Positions 58,670-64,000 of a stretch of DNA of 64,000 bases are shown here, piece by piece. Source of the stretch: Anthracocystis setariae (lineage: Eukaryota > Basidiomycota > Ustilaginomycetes > Ustilaginales > Ustilaginaceae); the NCBI GenBank assembly GCA_928724745.1, contig CAKMXJ010000032.1, positions 1,488,001-1,552,000 on the forward strand, given 5' to 3'. A program made the translations under genes and the position numbers. The notes beneath the pieces were generated by a model. That model was not told the DNA's origin and did not search any database. It was given only the letters and a program-made list of their open reading frames with translations. Position 1 is the stretch's first letter, and each line of letters begins with the position of its first letter.

Positions 58670-60116
58670 ATGTCCAAAGCACCGCTCAAGAAGACGGATT
58701 GGGAGCGCCAGCTCTCGTACATCAATGTCAGCAAAGAGTAAGTTTCCCTCTGGGTCCATCAGCAGCAAGTCAGAAGCAGCGATCGGCTCGACACGCAACT
58801 CCCTTTCGATTCCAACATGCACCACCGGCTCGACTTGAATGATGAGACTTGACGCAAAGTGGGAATCTCTCCTACATCTGATGAGGAAAACCATTTTACT
58901 TATGCACACTGAACCATCGAGCGAGCCGCAAATGTGCTCAACGGCTGCATGTCTGGAATCGATGGACGGCGTGTTGGGACGCTGCTCTGACATGGTGCTG
59001 ATGTTGGCACTCAGTGCTGTCCGTCTTGGCCCATGTCGAACGATCGTACTGACTGCTTCCATCGCTTTCTGTCGAATACAGTGACCTCAACCGTCTCGTC
59101 ATGGATTATCTGGTCATCGAGGGCTACAAGGATGCAGCCGACTCTTTCAGCAAGGAGAGCGGCCTCAAGCCCTTCGTCGATTCCGACAGTATTCTCAACC
59201 GCATGATCATTCGTGGGGCCATCCAGCGCGGCGACGTTGAAGACGCCATCGGCCGCGTCAACGAGCTCGATCCAGAGGTATGTTTCTCCATCACTTCAAT
59301 AGCAGCACCAGCAGCAGCACCAGCAAAGGCCTTGAAGCCACGTTTCGACGAGACTCGCAGCTCTACAGGAAACTGCAAGCTCCATTTCAAAGGATGACAA
59401 TCTTTTTCATGCACCACGCTTAGCAACGGGCTCCAGTGGGAGTCTATGTGCGGATATTCTTATACACCAAATTTTTATATTTCTGACACGGCTTTGCGCT
59501 TTCCAGAGGATCTTTGTTCAGCTGGCCTGCTGCTGCTATATCTATTTTTGGTTTGCGAAGGGTTGGAGCGATACTGACTTTTGGTTTGCTCTTCTTGCTC
59601 CTATCGGCACTGGCGTCGCTTTAGATTTTGGACAACAATCCGCTGCTGTTCTTTCATCTGCAGCAGCAACGCGTGATCGAGTTGATTCGCGCTGGTATGA
59701 TCAACGAGGCGTTGGCATTTGCAGCTGAAGAGCTGGCACCGCGTGGCGAAGAGCATCCGGATTTGCTTCCGGAATTGGAGCGCACTATGGCGTTGTTGGC
59801 GTTTGATATCCCCAAGTCGGCTGGTGCGGCTGGCACTGGACCGCTCGATGCACCTGCACATGTGGCCGAGTTGCTCTCGCCAAGTCAACGTCTCAAGACG
59901 GCAGGCGAGTTGAACGCCGCGATCCTGGCATCGCAGAGTCAGGGGAGGGAGCCAAAACTGCCTCAGCTCATCCACATGCTCAAGTATAGCGAACAACTCA
60001 TGGGTCCTAATGGCCCGGGCAAGTGGGAGTTCCCACATCTCGATCTCGAAGGTGCGCTCGGGATCGGTCGCGTTCCGACTCGCAATGGTGAGGCGGAAAC
60101 TGCGCTAGCCACTTGA
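58670..60116 (+). CDS. gid8: GID/CTLH complex subunit GID8 (TWA1-like)
   Basis: Three exons: 58670-58737, 59082-59277 and 59625-60116; 251 aa. Intron 1 (344 nt, GTAAGT...ACAG) and intron 2 (347 nt, GTATGT...TTAG) each have a TACTGAC-type branch sequence near the 3' end. The spliced protein reads INVSKDDLNRLVMDYLVIEGYKD (LisH), GAIQRGDVEDAIGRVNEL and DPEILDNNPLLFFHLQQQRVIELIR (CTLH), then a CRA region up to about residue 205. By family knowledge Gid8 is the scaffold of the GID/CTLH ubiquitin ligase that degrades gluconeogenic enzymes in yeast. Both introns are about four times longer than the others in this window, and intron 1 contains a candidate box C/D snoRNA. Convergent with the DOHH gene. 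Confidence 0.92.
58826..58928 (+). ncRNA. Candidate box C/D snoRNA in GID8 intron 1
   Basis: Same strand as the host gene. Box C ATGATGA at 58839-58845, C' TGATGA at 58879-58884, box D CTGA at 58909-58912. The ends can pair: CGGCTCG (58826-58832) with CGAGCCG (58922-58928), or CTCGA (58829-58833) with TCGAG (58917-58921). The segment AGTGGGAATCTC (58858-58869), before C', is complementary to a conserved large-subunit rRNA stretch that I recall as GAGATTCCCACT. That match is from memory. Size (about 100 nt) and intronic location suit fungal C/D snoRNAs, which guide 2'-O-methylation. Box D' is not obvious. Confidence 0.55.
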
Positions 60117-60458
60117 TCATGTGATGTTCCCGACTTGACAACCCACCAGATACCCCTTTTTGATATGTCTCACGATTGGTTTCCTGCGTTCCCTGCACGC
60201 ATCTGTACTTGTACTCGCTTCTGCACTGTTTTGTTTCTGTACACCGTTGATGAAAGTTCCTCTTTCTCTCTCTCTTGCAAGCGAAATTGGTTCAACGCAG
60301 AACGCTGAGTGTGGCTGGACTGGAACGGGGCTAAGCAGTCAAAGAGATCGGGTGGATCGCGTTTTGTTATGATCATTGCTGAGGAAGGTGTAGTACTGTA
60401 CAAGGGCTGGAGAACGAGAAGGACTGGATGGTTGCATGCAGAGTAGACGAGGGAGGGT
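60117..60458. other. Convergent spacer, GID8 / DOHH
   Basis: 3' flank of both genes, with TAGTACTGTAC at 60391-60401. No gene seen. Confidence 0.5.
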
Positions 60459-61562
60459 TTAGGCAGTGGCGGGGGTTTGGATGCGGTGGAATTGGGTTGG
60501 GTCGTTGTTGTACGCGAGTTCATCGAGGGCGACGATGCAGCTCTCCCTGACTACGCGAGGGGCTTCAAGATCGTTTGCCCACCTCTGCAGAGTATCCATG
60601 ACCAAGCTGAAGTTTGGGTTCTTTTCGTCGTCGCTTTCTTCGACGATACCGCCGAGGGCTTCGGCAGCTTCGTGACGCACCATCTCGTGTTCGTTCGAGT
60701 CGTTGAGAACTTGGAGCATCGAGGGGATCGAGGCAGGGTGGCAGAGTTCACCAAAGACGAAGCAGATTTCGTGGCGGAACAGAGCCGATCCATCCTTCAG
60801 ACCCTGTGCAAGGGCCAGGACGGCTTGAACCGCCCCCTCTCCACCACCATGAGCAACATTGCGCAACGCAAACATAGCGCGATATCGTTCGAACAGCGAA
60901 AGGTTCGTATCGAGGAGCGTGTCTCGGAAGAGGGGAACCTGCGAAGCATCATACTGGACACCATCCGCTTGCGACTTGGCAGCTTCCTTGCTAGCAGCTG
61001 GGGTCATAGCAGGAGCAGGATCGATAGGTTTGAATGCCGACTCGACTCCTCCAAGTCCACTCTGTTCCTCGGCCGCTTTGGCGTGCGCTTTGGATTGCTT
61101 GAGCGCCTTTCCTTCGGGAGAGTTGTCGAACGTGATTTTCGAGATGGCGAGCTCGCACGTCTCACGAACACTCACATCCGAATCGTTTCGGTATTGTTCG
61201 AGAACGGGGAGAACGCTCGGATCGGAGATGGCTCCCATCGCCTCGGCAGCTTCGTGACGTACCATGGCGTCTTGCTTGAGGTCCTCGAGGACACGCTTGA
61301 GTGTGGGAAGCGCACGTACGTCCTCGAGCTGACCGAGAACGTAGGCGAGCTCGTGCTTGAGCAGTGCCGAATCGTCCGAGAATGCTTGCGAGATGATGGC
61401 GATGGCTCGCTGCATGTGCTCGTCCGAGGTGGCAGCGAGACCCTTGATGGTGAAGAGAGAGCGGAATCGCTGGTCGAGTGGGGTCGAGCCCGAGAAATCG
61501 CACAGGCTCTTTTGGAGCGAGTCCATGTTGTTGGTGGCCACGGCTGCCATCGTGCTGGTCAT
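60459..61562 (-). CDS. lia1: Deoxyhypusine hydroxylase (HEAT-repeat, LIA1)
   Basis: Single exon, 367 aa. Two symmetric sets of HEAT repeats carry the four metal-binding His-Glu pairs: LLKHELAYVLGQ, VRHEAAEAMGA, LFRHEICFVFGE and VRHEAAEALGG. A Lys/Ala-rich linker of about 60 residues (around 165-220) separates the halves. The enzyme uses a di-iron centre to hydroxylate deoxyhypusine on eIF5A, completing hypusine synthesis. The start MTSTMAAV is the first ATG; a second at the fifth residue is equally possible. Divergent from MRT4. Confidence 0.95.
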   Translation of the reverse strand: MTSTMAAVATNNMDSLQKSLCDFSGSTPLDQRFRSLFTIKGLAATSDEHMQRAIAIISQAFSDDSALLKHELAYVLGQLEDVRALPTLKRVLEDLKQDAMVRHEAAEAMGAISDPSVLPVLEQYRNDSDVSVRETCELAISKITFDNSPEGKALKQSKAHAKAAEEQSGLGGVESAFKPIDPAPAMTPAASKEAAKSQADGVQYDASQVPLFRDTLLDTNLSLFERYRAMFALRNVAHGGGEGAVQAVLALAQGLKDGSALFRHEICFVFGELCHPASIPSMLQVLNDSNEHEMVRHEAAEALGGIVEESDDEKNPNFSLVMDTLQRWANDLEAPRVVRESCIVALDELAYNNDPTQFHRIQTPATA

Positions 61563-61876
61563 GATAAACACAGGATAGTGTTTGACGATAGTGGTCGGCA
61601 AAGAAGCGAAAGGAGGGTTGTCGACTGAGCTGAGCTGCAGTGTTCGGGAATCGAGCTTGAGCGTGCAGCTTTGTTGCGTCTACACCTCTATAGTAGTGAG
61701 TAGATGGAGCTCAGGTGGAGCTGTGGTTCGCAGCTGCAAAACCTTAAAAACCGTACTTCTTCTTCTGAAATTTCAAAAAGTCTTATCACGTAAGCAGTGG
61801 TCAGAGCTGGAAACACGCACATCTCACCCAAAAAAAAACTAAAAAAAAGGAGCACCGAGCAGGAGGGGGAAAAAAG

Positions 61877-61913
<37 letters not shown>

Positions 61914-62095
61914 GCAAAAAAAGGGTCGTTGAGAAGAATTTGCCTCATTTTTGTAAATTTTGCATTTTGCAGTTCACAGCACCGACTTCTCCATCTGAGA
62001 TCTGCCAATCCTCGTTGATCTTATGTCTTGACCAACCCAACCCTTCACACACACACACACACACCCCCTTCTTCCATCATACCACATCATACACA
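61563..62095. other. Divergent intergenic, DOHH / MRT4
   Basis: Contains A-rich sequence (61828-61925) with a 34-nt A-run at 61877-61910 and an AC repeat (62046-62064) just before the MRT4 start. No gene seen. Confidence 0.6.
61877..61910. repeat. Poly(dA) tract, 34 nt
   Basis: Longest homopolymer in the window, 186 bp upstream of the MRT4 start in a divergent promoter region. Sequencing length errors are likely here. Confidence 0.9.
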
Positions 62096-63037
62096 ATGCC
62101 TCGTGCTAAGCGATCAAAGGTCGTCTCCTTGACCAGGACCGACAAGAAGACCAAGGAGGACAAGGCCAACCTCATCGATAAGGTGCGCGATGCTGCTCAG
62201 GAATACCCCTACGTCTGGATCCTCGGACACCACTCGATGCGAAACAACTACCTCAAGGAAGTTCGTGATCTCTGGAAAGGCAGCAAGATCTTTTTTGGCA
62301 AGCTCAAGGTCTTGGCCCTTGCACTCGGCATGACAGAGGAGGAGGAAGTCAGGACGGGCATCAGCGGAATCAGTCAGCGTCTGTCGGGGGATGTTGGTCT
62401 ACTCTTCACCGACAGCACTCCTGCCGAAGTGATCGACTGGTTCAAAGATTACCAGCGTGTCGATTTTGCGCGTGGTGGCTCCAAGGCGACCGAGACAATC
62501 GAGCTTCCACAAGGCCCTGTCATGGCACGCTCCAATCCTCCAGACACCCTTCCACATCCTGTTGAGCCCCAGCTGCGACAGCTCGGTATGCCCACCGAGT
62601 TGAGACGTGGTATCCCCACTCTGCTCCAGAACTACACTGTCTGCAAGCAAGGCCAAACACTCACTGCCAACCAGGCTCAGATTCTCAAGCACATCCTCGT
62701 CCACATGGCAGCTTTCCGTCTCATCCCTCTTGCATACTGGTCCGCAGCGGATGCAGAACAAGATAAGGGCGAACGCGGCGTACACATCATCGAGCTGTCC
62801 GACAAGGATCAGCAGCTGGTAGGCAAACAGGCTGGTAAGCTTCGTGCACCAAGCGACAACGGCTGGTCCAGGGACCGCAAGTCGAACGGCGGTGCCAAGA
62901 CAAACAAGTCCAACCATGACGACGAGGACAGCGAGGAAGACGAGGATATGGAGGATGATGAGGAGGAGGAGGAGGAGGATGGCCAAGACCCTGAGGACGC
63001 CGTCACCAGCGATATGATGATGCCCGAAGGTCTCTAA
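62096..63037 (+). CDS. mrt4: Ribosome assembly factor MRT4 (P0-like)
   Basis: Single exon, 313 aa. N-terminal MPRAKRSKVVSLTRTDKKTKEDKANLIDKVR is the Mrt4 signature, followed by the L10/P0-like domain (YVWILGHHSMRNNYLKEVRDLWKGSKIFFGKLKVL) and its insertion domain (LPHPVEPQLRQLGMPTELRRGIPTLLQNYTVC). The C-terminal 60 residues are Asp/Glu-rich, longer than in yeast Mrt4 (236 aa total). By family knowledge Mrt4 occupies the P0 site on pre-60S particles and is replaced by P0 later, with Yvh1. An AC repeat lies 32 nt before the start. Confidence 0.95.
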   Translation: MPRAKRSKVVSLTRTDKKTKEDKANLIDKVRDAAQEYPYVWILGHHSMRNNYLKEVRDLWKGSKIFFGKLKVLALALGMTEEEEVRTGISGISQRLSGDVGLLFTDSTPAEVIDWFKDYQRVDFARGGSKATETIELPQGPVMARSNPPDTLPHPVEPQLRQLGMPTELRRGIPTLLQNYTVCKQGQTLTANQAQILKHILVHMAAFRLIPLAYWSAADAEQDKGERGVHIIELSDKDQQLVGKQAGKLRAPSDNGWSRDRKSNGGAKTNKSNHDDEDSEEDEDMEDDEEEEEEDGQDPEDAVTSDMMMPEGL

Positions 63038-63738
63038 AGCGCCTTGAACCCCGTCTGCCACTTTCCTTTTGCATTCTCATCGTTTCCCCAGTTATCGGCA
63101 TCTAGGTCTTTCTTTGTACTTTCATACATGTTTGCTCTGCTTCCAACTCGTCGTGATACCACTTCAGCTCATGTCGCCGTCCTTGTGCGCAACGAGAATC
63201 CATCTGTCCAGTCAAGCAAGCACAAAGGCACTGACTGGCAAGATTGTTGGATCGCTGAACGGACCATTTTTCAAGAATTGTGGATGTTAGATTTCCTCCT
63301 TCATGAGCATGCTAAGCGGTCGCTCTCCCGCCAACACTGCCCTAATCTTAGCTCATGATCCGCTGCACGAGATAGCTGTTCAGTACCCACTGTACAGTTT
63401 GCTCAAGCTAACACAACAGACGTGACAACTGGATTGTGCTCTTGAAACAAAGTTTGAGATAGCGCTGGAAAGTGGTGTGGCCGAGCGACGGAGTGTTACC
63501 AGAGTACAGGATATGCCTCCACATTTTGGAGCTCAACCCGCATGCCTTGCGACCAACAACATCAAGCACCAAACAAGCGGCAACGCAACTTGGCTACTGA
63601 TCCCTCCACTGGCACAGGCGGATCACAACTTCTACGTTTCTAGTTCCGCCTTGGACGACTCAATGGCAGTTGGCGACTGCGTCGATTAGCAAACCAGTGA
63701 CCATGCCATAGCTGGCCGTTCGGTTGCTGCGCCAAAGA
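63038..63738. other. Intergenic, MRT4 3' side and F-box-like promoter
   Basis: No convincing gene. Contains CAGTACCCACTGTACAGT (within 63380-63398). Confidence 0.5.
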
Positions 63739-64000
63739 ATGCCTCCAGAAGCACACGATGCTGGCAGTGTCGAGCTTGGAGTGCATAGCAACGGCGATGA
63801 TAGACTCCAGCTGCTTAGCGACCAATGTCCAGAATCAAGGACGCCCATCGAAAGGCTTCCGCCCGAGCTTCTCTTTTACCTCTCCAGGTTCGTCGACTTG
63901 GCTTCCCTGATCGTCCTGTGCACTGCAACATGCACTCGACTACGTACGATCTTTAGCCAATTCGACAGAGAGCTGCTCTTCCTGGAACCGGCACATCGAC
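63739..64000 (+). CDS. F-box-like protein, 5' part only (runs off the window)
   Basis: Open from the ATG at 63739 to the last base (87 codons, no stop); an in-frame TAG lies 30 nt upstream of the ATG, so the start is credible. Residues about 37-84 read TPIERLPPELLFYLSRFVDL, then SLIVLCTATCTRLRTIFSQF. This fits the F-box pattern: LPxELL, then a hydrophobic helix, then Cys-x-x-Leu-Arg. F-box proteins are usually substrate adaptors of SCF ubiquitin ligases through Skp1. The rest of the protein, which would define the substrate domain, lies outside. An intron shortly after the edge cannot be excluded. Confidence 0.6.
   Translation, partial: MPPEAHDAGSVELGVHSNGDDRLQLLSDQCPESRTPIERLPPELLFYLSRFVDLASLIVLCTATCTRLRTIFSQFDRELLFLEPAHR

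Noticed and set aside
59278..59624. snoRNA in GID8 intron 2
   Set aside because: Only a degenerate AGGATGA and unpaired flanks; no convincing boxes.
60248..60310. Second box C/D-like arrangement (TTGATGA ... CTGA) after GID8
   Set aside because: Box C has T at the purine position, the terminal stem is only 4 bp and I found no rRNA complementarity.
60477..61628. 383-residue frame antisense to deoxyhypusine hydroxylase
   Set aside because: The hydroxylase has all four His-Glu pairs; the antisense frame is a shadow.
1..64000. tRNA, rRNA, CRISPR arrays, viral genes, biosynthetic cluster
   Set aside because: No B-box/A-box pairs, rRNA blocks, spaced direct repeats, viral proteins or clustered biosynthetic enzymes were seen; the neighbours are unrelated housekeeping genes.

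Overview
The window looks like nuclear DNA of a smut-type basidiomycete (Ustilaginales: Ustilago, Sporisorium, Pseudozyma and relatives). The basis is very intron-poor genes with long Ser-, Ala- and Asp/Glu-rich extensions, moderately GC-rich coding sequence, short CT-rich leaders, rare short GT-AG introns, and the full-length domain organisation of the fungal proteins. The genus is an inference. I support 24 protein genes, 23 complete and one cut by the right edge. Only three show introns (UBC7-like, thioesterase, GID8-like).

Layout: (1) 72-10309: UBC7-type ubiquitin-conjugating enzyme (-), a large Ksp1/Ran1-type protein kinase (+), and a secreted C39-like putative cysteine peptidase (+). 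(2) 10310-13669: the longest gene-free stretch, holding a 581-bp element with 145-bp terminal inverted repeats. (3) 13670-31077: small Ser-rich protein, SLY1, peroxisomal acyl-CoA thioesterase, NUP82/88-type nucleoporin, TFIIIC subunit TFC4, an AT-hook orphan, GINS subunit PSF3 and a Crh-type cell-wall transglycosylase. (4) 31185-44113: SEC10, RIX1, an ER J-protein, a GPI-type PEBP-like surface protein, PEX2 and MDP-1 phosphatase. (5) 44136-64000: a 2881-residue Furry/TAO3/Mor2 protein, LRO1-type PDAT, MPE1, GID8, deoxyhypusine hydroxylase, MRT4 and the start of an F-box-like gene.

The genes are mostly housekeeping and do not form a pathway cluster. Loose themes are secretion and polarity (SLY1, SEC10, TAO3, CRH), peroxisome and lipid metabolism (thioesterase with C-terminal SKL, PEX2, LRO1), ubiquitin ligation (UBC7, GID8, F-box-like), ribosome and translation factors (RIX1, MRT4, DOHH, TFC4) and nuclear functions (NUP82, PSF3, MPE1). 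Neighbours often alternate strand, giving divergent promoters that carry long A/T homopolymers, and convergent pairs with as little as 22 nt between stop codons.

The most interesting unexplained items are the inverted-repeat element at 11358-11938, a likely box C/D snoRNA inside intron 1 of the GID8-like gene (58826-58928), the secreted C39-like protein beside the gene-poor zone, and a TACTGTACAGTA-class palindrome that recurs in gene-free gaps. I saw no tRNA, rRNA, CRISPR array or viral gene.
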